A stretch of 64,000 bases of DNA, taken from NCBI GenBank assembly GCA_040954595.2, contig CM082588.2, positions 1,178,001 through 1,242,000 of the forward strand. Direction: 5' to 3'. Positions 1 to 15,200 of this stretch are shown here, piece after piece. Under the pieces are notes generated by a model. It saw only the letters and a list, made by a program, of their open reading frames with translations, ran no database searches and was not told the origin of the DNA. Source of the DNA: Balanoglossus misakiensis. Taxonomy: Eukaryota > Hemichordata. Within the stretch, counting starts at the first letter, position 1. Every line of letters begins with the position of its first letter. The translations under genes and the position numbers were made by a program.

Positions 1-2397
1 CTAGATTTTCGCACACAAAAATCAACACATCATACACGCTACATCATGCACATACTTCGCAAAAAACTTGTGTACATGTAATTTCTTCCTAATTAGACAC
101 CTTCTGTGAGAACTAAAGCATTACAAAGTCAATGATTCAATTTAACTGGTCTGATTGATTGATTTTCTCAAAAATTGGTTTGTGGACGTAAGCCAGTCAA
201 ATCTTCTGTCACTTACAAAACATCCAAGTCATAATGCCCTGATTTATAATTTATATGCCTAAAAAGGGTCAAATACTATTTTGGTTGTTGTTTCCTTTAA
301 GAGCACTTCCTTCATCGTGTGAAAATGCAATCATGAACTAAACAAAGTGACTGTTGCCTAGATGGAAAGAAATTCATTTTCACAAGTTTATGTTACATAG
401 ATCTACAAGTACACTGGCACAATCTGTATGCTTTAGAAAAACAGAGAAATCACAGAAAAAGCTCTCTGACATCCGATAGTTTACCAAAATCACCAGACCA
501 CGGCAAAAATTGCCCCATCATCAGAATTCCATTTATACACATTTATACAGTTTCCTTGTATCATTTCACAAATTTTCACTTCAGGAATTACAAAATATTT
601 CAACATCTGATTGTTTGTCTGGCAAAACATACTAAACAGAGAGGCTTATGTGACAGATAATACAAAGCACAGCAGTATAACTAAAGTTGAAAGGTCACAG
701 GGTCAACAAGAAAGGTAACAAAACTTGAATGTCTGCGGACATATTTATCTGTTAAGATGTGCAACTTTGAGGGGGGGGGGGTATTTCGATAAAAACTGTT
801 TAGACACGCAATTCCAGTTGATTAAAAACAGTATCAAAAATATCACTCGAGTTCCAGCTATTCTTTGTTCTCATGCTCCTAATTCTACTTCCAGGCCCCT
901 TATTAGCATAAATATTGAGCAAATTACTTTCTGTGCAATAAATTATTACATCAATATCTTGAATCTTCACCACGATAAAAAGCTGTGTTGTAAAGTTTTG
1001 TATCTACCGATACCAACAGTTTCTTAGTATCCATGTATGATTTTGCACTATACTATTTTTCAAAGTCAGACTATTCAACAAGAGTTAAAAAACAATCACT
1101 TACATCGTGATAAGCAGCCACTCTAGCTGTGGGTTCACACCTTTTTACTGGCAATCAAATTTCGGCCACACAAGATACAGGACCACCAGAAAATACCAGT
1201 AGAAGGAATGTGAACTGTAGTCATTTGAACAGCTAATTCAACCAATTGAACATCACAAGCCTCCATATTCATGCCTTCTCATTTGCATGTTATTCAACTG
1301 TCACACCTGGTGCTGTTCGTTATTTATCAAAAGATTTCCTTGTGAAAATATTCCAAAGTATAATTTTATCAGGATCAGAAATATACAAATAGGTCCATCT
1401 CATTATTAATGTACTATTTCAATATTCATCATTCATGGTTTATTTAGTATCCATCACTCATGCATTATTTAATATTCAATCATAATTCTTACCTTCAATG
1501 ATTTTTTTTTCTGTTCAGTTTTTGCTTTCAACACTTTCAAGCAAACACTATTAACGCTCTTGAGTATTCCCCAAATTCTTCAGTACCATATTCTATCCCA
1601 CCAAATATTGCTTGATAAAATTTCAGTTATTTACAGACTTTCCCCATAAAATGTTGGTAAAGCTTGGAGCAGAAAAATTACAATTTCTGTCAATACTCTT
1701 GGTTTCAAAATCGGAGCCAGAATTTTGTAGGAAATATTTGTTTATGAGTGAGTGAAAAATTCAGTCAAATACAAGTTTAGAACATCATTCTGTGGTTGAT
1801 AGTTTTGTTACAGTTTTTTAGTCAATATATTATCTTTACTTGACAATATAGCAAAATATTTAAAAAGCCATAAATCCCAAAATGTTCTTGACAGTGACTT
1901 GTACAATGAAAATTTACGCTGTAATACATCTAATAAACGCTAAGTATTGTGCAAAGCTATGAATACCAGCTTTTAAAAAATTACCATGAATTGTGGGTCA
2001 CTGTAAATCTATTACTAATACATTGCACACAAACAAAAATACAAATTGAGACAAAAATGAAATTTCCCTCTTTCTGAACAACTTATAGATTGGTTGACAT
2101 GGAATAACATCACAGCAGGACACCACACAGTTGGTACCAAAATGGCGAAGGTTTCATAGTGTATGTGCTCTTGTTTTTATCTTGAAGCATTTTCTTCATG
2201 ATAAAAACAGTTGACAACACTTTGCACACCTCAGTATACATAACATAAATAAACGAGCAGGACAAATTTTGAAGGATAAAAACAAAAGAATTTGAGTACT
2301 TCGTGAAGTTTGATGAAATTACATCAACAAATAATAGGATAATGACTAAACATTAATTTATGGCAGAAATCTGTAAACATTTGCTCGAAAGCTGTAA
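1..2397. other. 3' flank of myosin VI: UTR and spacer
   Basis: No convincing coding exon is seen here on either strand. The region is AT-rich. The part next to 2397 must hold the myosin VI 3' untranslated region. A minus-strand AATAAA is present at about 1439-1444, but I cannot tell whether it is the one used. A poly-G run lies at about 771-781. Confidence 0.5.
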
Positions 2398-5300
2398 CTA
2401 TGCTGTTAGCTTCTTTGTAGCGTATGTTGGTCTGGCTTGTTTGTTCTTGACGGCCAACAGTAAATAATTTCTCCCACCATGTTGATCCCACTCCTCTTCG
2501 AACTCTCGCTCCAAGATCTCGGCGCCGCGCTTACGAGTCAGGCCGGTTTCATCCAGACTCAGCTCACACATTTGCATGTCGTCTTTTCCTGCAAAGAGAT
2601 GCAAAATCATGTGACGATCATGTGTCATCATATGTGACTGAATCATGTGTTATGTAAGGGAAATCATGTGACATGTAGCTAAAATCTGAGATGTACTTCC
2701 TCTGTGTTTTGGAGTACTCTTTGCTTCAAATCAAAGTTCACAAAGACAGCAAGTTTGTCAACTAACCTGCAACGAGCATTATCGGAGGTTTTTCCGGATG
2801 GATCTCCATCTGTCTAGCGATCCAGGGTCCATCGAAATGAGCATACCACCACCCTTTCTTCTTGAACCTGGGATCCTTGTGTTGGTCGGAGGGTCGCACA
2901 AATGGCACACGGAAAAAGCGCTGTTCAGTGGTGGCTGGGGCGGTGGGTGCTGGCTTTGGAGCTGCCTGGGTTGGGGAGGCTGCTTGGGGTGCGGGGATCA
3001 GAGGGGCTTGTAACTGCTGCTGCTGTTGTTGATGCTCAGCTGAAAGAATCAAAAGAAATAGTTTCAATCATATCATCTCAAATGGGGAAGCTCATGTTGA
3101 AACTATAATGAACAGACAGAGACAGCCAAAATACAAACAAGCATGATAATTACCTGTTTCTATGACAGATACAGGTGCTCTCTGTTCAGCTGTCTCATTT
3201 CTTACATTGTGCTTCTTATTTTTAACTTTCCAGGCATGGTACACTTTGAGACGACGGTGGAATTCTTCTCGACAGGCCTCCAACAAATCAATTTCTGTCA
3301 AGAGAGAGAAGAGGTAAGAAAAAACATTGTGACGGAAGAGAAAACTTGAGAGAAAAGCACCTCGATATGGTTGCTCAACTCACCACAAGATGTGTTAATA
3401 GAATCTCTGAGTTCTGCATATTTCCATTTTGTGAGATCGTATCTTTTCATCAGATTAGATTGCTTCTGGGCCACCACCTGTTCGGACCTGTACGCCGCCA
3501 TAAAAGAAACAGATTAAAATTATATTAAAATATGTTTTTTAGATATCACAGACTGAAGCAACTGTGCTTCAGTCAAAATATATACTTGGACTAAATTTGG
3601 TCATAGTCTAGCACAAACAGTATGGTCTGAAATTTCAAATTATAACTTACTACAAAGCACACAAATGAAACAAAAACACTGAATGAAAACACTATTTCAT
3701 GTGAAGCATTTATATTTGGTGATTTGATGCCTTGGATTTTCTGGGAGCTGTAGAATGGACAATATTCAATGCTGAAATGGAAGCTGGTGAGAACGGATAT
3801 TTTTTCACAAATTTTGAAATGCGTGATTCTTATGACATACATATTAGACCATCAGCAGTTGCTTAGGTGTTTTTTAGCGATCACACACAACAAGTCAAAA
3901 AACTTATGAATCTGCAAACAATCTGTACCTCAATTTGCATAATTATTGCTGCATTATTGGCATGACATTGGTGAATTACGGAAAACATAGCTAACAGCAA
4001 ATAAAATACCTATATTGAATTGTGATTTATATATAGCTAACAACCAATTTAATCTAATTTGTATAATTGGTGAATTATGTACATATGACCACCATCCCAT
4101 GGAATTCTATGTGATTAACATGACAATAGGTGGATTATGTAGATGTGGCAAACAGCCAATGGGATGCCATTACTGGTGAATTTGTGATTAGTTTGGTTAG
4201 TTTGTTTCTACACCTTTGAGCCACCATTGGCTGCATTGGTTGCATGGGTTGTATTGGAGACATTGGCGCCATCACAGGCGGAGGTGCGCTGTTTGAGGAG
4301 AAAATGTTAGAACTGTTAGTTTTGTGCTACCATGGTAACTGAACCTGGAACAAAATCTCGGCTAAGCATCCGGTGTGTTAAGGTCTCATCTTGCTCACCC
4401 CTGCTTTTTGGTTGCTTCCTTGTTTTCCTACCAGGGATTAGTCCATTACACACAGGAAAAGGGGGTTAAAGCTTTAGTTTTGTATTAGTCTTTTAAAGCC
4501 GAGGTCCCTTTCCTTCAAGCACTGTGCATGTTTTAGTCAAGTGACACTGTGATTTTAGCAAATTCAAGTAAATAAATTCAATGTAGATATATCTAAATAA
4601 AATATTTCTGAGATATAACAAGGAAAGACGCCTGAGTTCAACATATGTTGAGAGAAGTGAAAATTGTACGAAGAAAAATTTTGAAGATTTCTTCTGAGAA
4701 ATATGCCACTCAGATCTCCTATTTTCGGACACTGACCTGACAAGTGTTTCATGGGCTTCGGTCTGTACAACCTCTGCTTCGTTCTCTTGCGCCAAACGCA
4801 ACGCCAATTCGTAGTCGCGACGCTCTTGTTCCAATTGAGCTTGTCTGAAACATAAGGGAATTTTAAACATTAACAGAGTACTATGACAACTGCCAGTCAT
4901 AATTACCAACAGAAACCCCATTTTAAGTACAGTACTTATCACAAAACTATACATTGCAGTAGGATACACCATACATCTGTGTGAACACTCCCCCTTGATA
5001 AACATGTATTACCACATACACAGTCTGTATTCATCCACTAGAAAGTAGTGCAGATGCTGTTGCATTATAAGGCCTTCTGCTTTGGAAAAAGAATCAGATG
5101 AATTTTCACCTTTTAGCTTCTGCTTCTTCTTGTCTTCTTTTCTCTTCTTGTAATTTGCGATCTGCGTCGATTCTCTTTCTCTCTTCTTCTTGTCGTTTCT
5201 TGTCTTCTTCTTCTCTTCGTTTGGCTTCCTCTTCCTCGCGCTTTCGCTTCGCCTCCATTTCCGCTTTGCTGTTGGAAAATAAATAAATAAAATCAGTTTT

Positions 5301-6253
5301 CAGTGTACACTACACAATGAGGCATATGTCCACGTCATGGATTTGCAGTGCTTTCAAATTCCATGATTTTTCCAGCATTGAACTCACAGTTTCCTTTCCT
5401 CTTCTTCTTGTTTCCTCTTCCGTTCTTCCTCCTCCTTCCTTTTCCTCTCCAATTCCATCTGTTCCTGGATTTTTCGCAGTCGTTCCTGTTCCTCGGCCTG
5501 TGCCTTCTTTTTGCCAATCTCCTTCAATTCATGGTTGACTTTGTTGGCCAGTTCGAAGTAGGCTGTATCGATCTGCTTGCGAGTCATCATGGTTGTCTGC
5601 AAAAAGAGAAAACAAAAGCTGATAATGTTTTAAAAAACACTTGGAAAAAATACTGGGTACACCAGGAGTGATTCTTTCCAGTTTCAGGGTTGACATATGT
5701 CTAGGAAACTTATAAGAAACTTTACAGATGGCTCAGTCAAAAGAAATTAAACAACATTAACAAGAAATTGATCGATGCTCACCTTGATTTTTGTAACCAA
5801 TGCAAACAAGGCTTTCTCCACTGTAGCCACATCTTTGGTCAGTCTTTCTTTTGTCTTCTTGTCCTCCTTGATGTCATTCACTGAAATTACATTAAAGGGA
5901 CAAACCATCCAGATGTATTAAAGGGACATAATTTACTGGTGTGTCACTCAGAAATAAATTACACAAATATTTGCTCCATCCAAGAAAAGTATGCACTTAG
6001 GAAATAAATCACACAAAAATTTGCTTCATCCAAGAAAAGTATGCACTTAGGAAATAAATCACACAAAAATTTGCTTCATCCAAGAAAAGCACACACTTAC
6101 CAATCTTCTTCATCTGGTCCAACTGTACACGTAGTTTGGAAACTTGTTGTAAGCCCTTGTAACGAGGTCTGTGTTTCTTGATAGCCACGTACATACGGAC
6201 ACAGCTCTGAATTTTGATCAGAGCATTTCTGCGAAACTCTATCTTATTCTTCA
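2398..6253 (-). other. MYO6: Myosin VI lever arm, single alpha helix and cargo-binding tail (exons 19-28)
   Basis: Exon 19 (6253-6101) encodes the neck with an IQ motif ([19 protein letters not shown]). Exons 21-23 (5596-4737) encode a run dominated by E, K and R, typical of the stable single helix that extends the myosin VI lever. Exon 24 (4288-4214) encodes a short Pro/Met/Gln segment ([14 protein letters not shown]) that I do not recognise in human myosin VI; it is flanked by phase-2 introns and is 75 nt long, so it could be skipped in frame. Exons 25-28 encode the cargo domain: RRL binds adaptors such as optineurin/GIPC-type partners, WWY binds Dab2-type partners. Exon 27 opens with a six-Gln run and a Pro/Ala-rich linker. 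Confidence 0.92.
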
Positions 6254-9200
6254 CTGAAAAATAAGGGAAAAGTGAAAACCATTAAACTTTGCTGCTCAAG
6301 ACTTGAACTTCTCTATGCCAGGTTCATAACTAGTTATAACTATTCATAACTAATTATAACTATTAACCAATACTTACGTTTAATAACCATAAGAGTGCCA
6401 TACTGAGCAAACTTCCATCTTGTACACAGCAACCATCTCTTGACCTTCTTCACTAAGAATGCCAGATGTTCCGGATCTGATTTCAACAACTGATCAAATT
6501 CGGCAAACTTGCCCGGTCTGAAGAAGACCTTGGTCAAACCGAACTTGAAGTCATAGTCATTCAGACCTAAAGCTTTGAACAAGGCCTGAAATAAATAAGC
6601 AAAATAATTTCAGCATTTCAAACACTTCCGTCCTTGTTTCTCTGTAGGTATCAGAGGAAGAGGATGTCAAAATAAATCACACGAAACAGCAATAACAATG
6701 CCACACAAACTATCATCATACCTTGCAGAAAAGTCTGGGATCCAGCCTGACCAGTTCTTTTGGCATGTACTTCTTATACATTCCATAGAGATCAGCAAAC
6801 ACAGCACGTGACGGGTAGCCACCTTGCATCAAGTCGAGTACCGACACCATACCTTGAGTTCAGAAGGGGCATGTTCGTAAATATCTGAACCTCGAAGTTT
6901 GTCATACATGAAACTCAGAAACACAAAAGGGCCATAGCTAGCTGACTTACCTGCACACTGCAACTGACTGAGGATTTGTCCACCTTCAAAAAGCTTGTCG
7001 ATCATCTTCGAATTTGGTTTGATACATCGGATGAAATTTGAGCCCGTGCTTTCCAGCTTGTCCATCAGATCCATCAGTTGAGTCTACAAGAGAATTACTT
7101 TTAGATTAAGTTGAGGGCGCGCCACTGCAGGACGTTGCAGTTTTAGTTGGAGAAAATATACACATCAGTATTTATAGCCATCGTTTCTACTACACTGAAT
7201 CACTGTATGTTCTCTTACCTTGAACTTGCTACCAACACTAATGAAGGCAAGTTTTTGGATCGAAGATGAGCTGGGCGACCCTGGGAACAAACTCTTCACA
7301 AACGTGTCCTTACTTTCCTGCATAAGGCACTCCAGGGATGCGTGGAGGGCATCGTTGTTCTTGTAGATGAATTCACTCTGCAACAAACACACTAACTTGG
7401 TTAAAACTTTCAATGCAACCCGAAGCTCAGCATCAATTAACATGCAAATGCTCCTCAGTTCACTTTTCAAAGTGTCTCTGCCTCAATTTAGGAAAGCATA
7501 CAGCCATGATAATACTTACAGTTTGGTAGCAGACAGCACCAGCGAAATGGCGAATCAAGAATCCTTCATCATCTCGGATTTGTCTATGAAGGGCCAGTCT
7601 GGATTTGCGGGGAATCTGTTGATGTAGGAAGAGATAAAGATGTGGTTTGCTCTCCATAAGTTTAACCATACAAAAGTTTCATACAATAACTGAACATTAG
7701 TAATTTCACATACACTGGTCTACTTACATCTAATCTGAAATTATCTTGATGTTTTCTGTGTATGGTGCTTGCAAAGTTGTTGGGACTAGCTTTGGGGAGC
7801 TTGCTCTCTTCGTCCAAGAGATCCATGATTCCACCTGGCTTCGTTTCAATCATATCTGTAATGAGATGTAAGAGTTGATTCATTCCATTCAAACAATTCG
7901 GGGCTTGGCGTGTCCCCTAAGTGAACTTACATCTGAGAGGGTATCAAGACTCAATTATGCACATGAGAATATGACGATTGTCAACCTTTAATTATGACAC
8001 TCACCAATGACATCTTGATTATCAATGTAACTGACATGGGCAATTCCAAGTCCTTCTTTCTGGTACAACTCTTGTTCCTGGCCAAAGAAACAATGAAAGA
8101 GTTTTTTACTAAATCAGTCATTATTCTGAAGTAGCATTACCAAGCACATATATTGGAAAGGAAGTGAAAGTTTCCCAAATATTGCAAAAATTTCAGACCC
8201 ACCTCTTTCAGTACCCTCCTGTTGAAGAACTGTTGCAGTTTCTCGTTGCAGTAGTTGATGCAGAACTGCTCAAAGCTGTTGAGTTGAAAGTATTCGAAAC
8301 CGGCAATGTCCAACACTCCGATGTAATTGGCCGATGACTTGAACGGGAAACAGCGGTTGATGCGTTCCACGATGTTGTCAAACAGCCGCGAGTAAATGGC
8401 CTTGGCGAGGGCGTCTCTGGCGTGTGAAGCCTGGTCTTTTCGCAAAGGGACTCTGCATAAAAAAATGTACTTTTATCCATGGTGATTTTTTTATTTCCAC
8501 ACATACTTTGATCAAACTGTACAAAGAAGAACCTACACGTCCACAATGCAAAGACACAACACTTTAAACTGTAAGTGCTGGTCAGACAGGACCACTGTCG
8601 GACCAGCGTGGGGAGAATCACGAACACTTACTTGATGAGAGTGCCACGTCCACCACCCTTGGCCGTCTGCATAATACGAGTTGTCAAGCTCTCTCTCAGA
8701 TCCTCCGTATCGACCATCAACAACATCGACGCCAATTTCAGGGCATTCTCTGCCTTGTCAGACACCATGCTCCCACCTTGTCAAAGCAACACAATAAAAG
8801 TTTTAGCTTCATCAAAAACACATCTACATGAATACACAGTTTCCCCCACAGCATTACACGTGAACTTCATAACTGCTTTTGCCTTAAAATAACACTTTGC
8901 CTAGTTGGGTCTAAAGACTGCCATTTATTAAGTTCTCATTGCACATTATCTTTGAGCATTATTCAGTAACATTTATAACCTCAAAGTATGGATATTAACT
9001 CATTATTGCTGATCAAATCTGTCATATTTTGCCCCTAAATTGCATCAATAGCAGTGCAGACGTTAAAAAATATCTACGATGGTGTAACACTGTGCAAATT
9101 GTCAAAAATTAAACAATATTGTGCATTACTTTCATACAAGCACAAACATAATTTTGCCATTATAATAAAATATTCTAAGACTGAATAAAAACAGAAACAT

Positions 9201-12200
9201 GAACCAAATTAAACACAAATATAATTCAAAATGAAAAATGACTGGTGACCTTCATAAGTAGAACCTGAGGAGACCACAGCTTTGGTGAAAAAATAAGCAA
9301 GAAAACCAAAAAAGTGTTGTTAGCACTAATCTATAAGGAACTGCTGCGTGGATGCATCAATGACAGATATTGGCCCAAGTTTTACTCTTGAGGAAACTGG
9401 ACCAAGATCCATAGAAGCAGTGCTTGTAACAAATGTAATTCTTTCAATGTCTCTTAATACTCATACTGCAGTATTTACTGGGTAGATGTTGTGTGAGTTT
9501 TGTGCAGATTTTAGAGATAACAAAGAATCATTTTGAAAAACCAAAGACATGGGAGCCATTCTGAATTTCAATGTGGCAGCCATTTTAAATCTTGGGGCAA
9601 AGGTCACCAAATTAGCCAATCAGATGCAAGGAAGCTCACAACACACCTTTGGTGTCTTCAGAACTCTCCTCAAACGCTATGTTGCCAAGATGCAAGACAC
9701 TTGCCACCACCCGGAATATATCCATCTTTTCATCCTCTGTGATTCCCAGTTTCTGCATGGCAACATCCATTTTCTTGAAGTCCTTGACATCATCCAGAAT
9801 GATGTCAGTCATACCGCCCTCCTTCTTGTGCTGTTGTAAAAAAATGCCACATAATTAGAGATCTCATGTCACTGTGGTAACATGAGGGACCTCACGCGAG
9901 GCTGGGAAATTAGCACTTTTCATGACCCAAACCTGACCATCAGCACTATAGTTTCACTGGTAGAAACAAGTTTGATTTGAACAAGATGACCACTGAAACA
10001 ATATTCCAACAGGATGTAAGGTTAAAGGTCATGAAAGCGGTCACATTTCTTAACCCAACAAAGAACTTGAAACCATTAAAAACAAGTTTCATATAAGTTT
10101 ATACACCACTAATGAACTACACTTGGAGTTTATATTTTGACACACATCCACAAAACCAATAAAAATTGACTTGTATACAAATTTATAATTGTCTGTGCAT
10201 AACACTAATATCATGTTTGTATACATGCACATGGGATGGTTGAAGTGCCTTTGCACATTTTCAGACAGTTTGTGTGTGATTCTGTGTATACAGAGGTGAG
10301 ATAAACATTGCAATTCAGGGAGGAACTGGGATCACACACAGTAACAGTATTAACCAGAGTTTGGTGTTGGATCAAACCATCTTTTTTGCTCCTTCAGTGA
10401 CATGTCAGACACAATACAAAAACATTCCACAAAATTATTAAAGGGCAACAGGAAAATGTGATCAATCGTTGATTCTAATTTACTTACGCATTTGTTAGTT
10501 CATGGTGAAGAAAAGGTTAAGTTGCCAAAGTAAAATATGAAATGAATTCAAAACTCAGTTAAGAACATCAAAGCAAAGTTGAAAAAGAAATCATAGAATG
10601 ACTCATAGTTCATAAGTATGCATAAGAAGATGAAAATAAGTTTTTAAATCAAATAAATGAACTACTGCTCGAGAAAGTAAAGACAAAAGAAAATGCTATA
10701 ACCATAGGCGGTGCTGTTGAAATTGGATAGTGACACTTACCTGGGCACTCTTGCGATCATCAGAGAGTTTAGAAGTTGTTTCTTTGGATGTGAAATACTG
10801 TTTGTTTCCAAATTTCAGATACTGTTCAGAGAAAAACAAAGAGACATATTTTATTTCCAGTATTTCATGCATAGCAACAGCACTAGGAATTTATCATTCA
10901 ACAGATACATCAGTGATGGGATAACACAAGTGGTCTTTCTTCCTGTTTCCTTACAAGATTACGTCACTAAACCATCCATGCCTTTCCTTCCTGAAAAAAG
11001 TCCCGGAATGAAATAATCGTAGGATGAATGTACTATTGCTGATTATTACACTAGTATTCTCTTTAAAAATTCTCCTTAGAATTCGAACCTAGCTGTAAAA
11101 GTTTGTCACACGGATGTGCAACTCAGCCATGCCGCTATGGCGCTTAGAAACATCATGGATCAGTCACAGGCCTCACAACACATACATGTACATCTTACAA
11201 CACCAACACATCAGAACACACACACCAGACTGTCCACATTTCACTTACCTGGAAATCATCAGGCGTGGTAATCGCAAGTTTCTTTCGCAGTTCTTGAGAG
11301 GCACCAGCACATATTCTGTAGAACACATGGTAGTTTCTCTCTTCTTTGCTTTGACCAACGATGCGAGATTTTTCAAGCAGGTAATGAGATACATAGCCAC
11401 CAACCACTGTATTCTGTTTAACAATAAAACAACATGAAATACTTTAGTTTGTGCCGAAGTTACAGAAACCCCTTTTTAAACCTGACGTGCGATCAGATAA
11501 TTTTCAACAATGCTCAATCCACACCTTTAATTGTAAGTTATGAAAAAGACTTTATTTATTTATTATTTGGTAAACATATGTGCCTGCGTTCTGCCATGAA
11601 CTTACTTTCTCATTGAAATGCATCTCTACAAATTTTCCAAAACGACTACTGTTATTGTTTCTGACAGTCTTGGCATTTCCAAAAGCCTCCAGGAGAGGGT
11701 TGGCCTCCACAATTCTCTGTTCTATAACGCCTGCACCTGAACCGTGAGATTCGGTCAGATACCTGTAAACGACAACAAAATATTATCGGTAACTGATTGT
11801 TCAAAGGTCAGAGGTCAATTCAAAGGCTGGGTTGGCCATGGGTGGCCGCCATCTTGGCAGGGTGAAACCATTCATTCAAAGATTAGTTAAGGGACTAACC
11901 AAATTCATCTTCAGGAGGGGATTATTCTTACCGTAGTATATACTTTGTGGATTCTGTTTTTCCAGCACCACTCTCTCCGCTGACAATGATGGACTGACTC
12001 ATTTTGTAAACTTTCATGTCTCGGAATGCCTTGTCAGCTGAACAGAGTGACAAGAAAAGAAGACAAAGTCTTTTATTTGTTCAAAAATATTCTGAAATGC
12101 TAATCTCATATGTGACAAGCTCTAGACATGTGTCGTCATATCATGTACAATTCAACTTCTTCAGTCCAGGATGACATCAGGCACGTGATACAGTAGATCC

Positions 12201-15200
12201 ATCATGGCCTCGTGGGGAGGCCACGATTACAAGAAGTCTAGACAGTCTATTTTCATTCATCACAGTCGGAAAACTGCAGTGCCGGTAGTAATGAAACCAC
12301 TCTGCCATAATTGGGTTAAGAGGCAGGGGTTCTGGCTGCCTTCTGTGCGTATATGTGAGCCACTTAGATCAGTCATTCTTGCCAGACATGTACAATATGT
12401 TCACGACATATGTAGTGAAATAGTCAGATTCCATGAAACCCGACCTGCATGTGGGTTTGACATGCACTAATACAACAATATTAGATTTCCACACACACTG
12501 TGAACACACACAGGTGCTGGAGATTAAATTTCATGTTCTGTACGCGATTCGATGTTGTACCTACCGATGGCAAACACGTGAGGTGGCAATACACCTAGAG
12601 ATTTTCCTTGATACTTCTTGATGACGTCTTGAGAATATAATTTGGGCATGTCACTGTATGGGTTGACTGCTATAAGAATATTTGCCACATATGTCTGAGG
12701 GTGGGGGTGGGGAGAGAGAGACAGATTTGTGAGAAATCTAATTATGTGAATGCATTGTTACCACTTATGGACAGATTTCTTTCTCAGTTCCTAGCATTCC
12801 CCCTCCCCCAATTCATGTAAAATCTGGATTTCTAAACACTTAAACACTTCATAATTGTTATTCCATGCACATCATTGTCTTATAAAGATTTCGACAGCGA
12901 CAAATGAATTATTCAAAAGTGGCGCGACTGCTTAATGTGGCAAAGTCACTACAAATCCTCCCATTTGTTCTGACAGAGATAGAAAAAATCACATCCGGCT
13001 ATTTGAGAAATTAGTCTGCATTAGTGCATGCTTCAGAAAAAGATTGACAAGAAACGCCACTTTGAATTGACAGAGTCTAAATCTGATAACATGCAATGCC
13101 CACTGAACAAGGAGTGTATTTATCTCTTTTTTCAGAAAATACCACAGTTATACTTACATAAATTTGGTTTTTCTTGTATCTAAGTCGTAAATTATTCAGC
13201 AGTGTAGCTTCGTTCAAATACATTAAGGCACCTGAAATTGAAAATAATTGAAAAATAAAATTGTAAATAGAAAAAAAAATATTGAAACATTCTCTTGTTG
13301 GCTTCAGGGTTGTTATGCTTGAATGAAATTCTGTGTAGGACAGGAAAGCAATGAGCAGTGGTGTATTCAAAGGTTTCTGAACACTAGCAGAAAAATACAG
13401 TCCATTTTCAAGGAGATTTGCTGAAGGAAGTCATCATTTTCAATGGTGAAAAAGAAAAATGACGCACACCATTGAAAAATATTCCTTACTTAGAGTTGGA
13501 CTATATTCAACATCTTTGCCAATTCATTTTACAGAAACACAGATGACAGTGATATTATTAATGCCAAATACAGAATGGATTAGATGTGTGATAGATGTCA
13601 TCAAAATTGACCTTTCTTTTGTTGAGACTGCATTAACCGAGTCAGAGTAAAATATGTCATCATTTTCCCTTCGATTAAAATTTCCCAGTTGAGCAACGAG
13701 TTCCCTGATGATGCCTTTCAAATTATTCCCTGATTGTGAAAATTTCACTTTAGGTGTCGCTTCAAGGACCAGACCACACCCAAGTAATTTATCTCAGAAG
13801 CTCCCCTCCCCCCCTCTAGGGCTAATTTCTCTCCTGTGACATTTTAGTTTCGCTTTGTTAATTTTTGCTTCTGTATATAGCGAGATAAACATGTGAATTA
13901 TTACCACACTGGGGAAGGAGAGAAGTTAAACACCAAAATATTTAAGTTGAAGATATCATGCCGCAATACTATATTTTTAAGTGGTATCTTTCTCAGTGTT
14001 ATTTCTGCTAAATACATGATTTCTGTAATTTGACACTTTGACAGGCCTTGTACAATTACACGCAAGATGAAAAACACTGTGTCACACAGAATTCCCATAT
14101 GTCAGCCCCACCTGGTGTCGGCTTAGGTGATACGCTGGATAAAAAGCGCACGTCTTAGCTTTTAAAAAAAGGGCATATGCAAAAGAGACCTTGGTGTTAA
14201 TCAGCCGATCATTGAACCACTTTACTTCACCACTTAAAGAATTATCCTTCGAAATCAGCACATAAAATAACGTGCTGGTGTTTTTCAGAATATAAAATGA
14301 ACTCACAGAGGCTAATTTTCCTCAAAGCGCAGGCACAACTCACTAGGGTGTGGTTGCAAATGTACGTCTTGAGGGTGATTGACAGAGACACAAATGAAAC
14401 CGATCGCAGAATACATGCTCAAAGCAAGACTGAAATCTCTTTAATATTAATAAACAAACCTTACTCAGAGGAACAGATGTTTTGATGATTTATGCCAAGT
14501 CAGTTGTCTATTTTTGCAAGAAACACCAAGGTTATCATCAATGTATGATTTCACAGTGTGAAGAAATCTGCAAAGAAAGTGATCATCTTGATGCGATACT
14601 TACAGTTATCGTCGACTGTTTTCGTATCATCTTCCTCGGCAGGGAAAACCCGGGAGTATGGGGCTACGACTTGCTACACAGGAAAAGAAAAACAACAAGT
14701 TTGATAAAACAGTGAAAGTTTTTACTCAAAATCTGTGGATACTGGTTATGTGGAAATTCCACAATTTATTTTGGCAGAATGTGAAATCAATATCGAGCTA
14801 TATTCATTAATTTCGACCTTTTTGTGAGATGAATGTCTGGCCACGTTTTACGTTGACACGTTTTCGTCAGAACAGGACATTGGATTATTTTTTCTCTACA
14901 GAACACAAATGACAAATGTCACTGAATTCCCACTAGCTATACATCATGCATGACAATTACACATGAGATTTCTTGGGGTTCTCCGTGTCAAACGTGAATT
15001 TGAGGATCGTTTATTGAGCTTTGACATGTTCATCACTTTCTTGCGTCACTGAGCTTGCTCCTTTATCGGCAGCGTGCTGTATAGGTCAGAGGTCACACTA
15101 CCCAATTCTTAGAACTACACACCCTAATTTTTTTTCATGTATTAATCCTGACATTCTACAATTTATAGCTAAGTCCGGGTCATGGGTCAAAGGTTATCAG

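Noticed and set aside
725-1027. 100-codon plus-strand open frame near the left edge.
   Set aside because: AT-rich, no domain words, no splice context, and interrupted in sense by a poly-G run.
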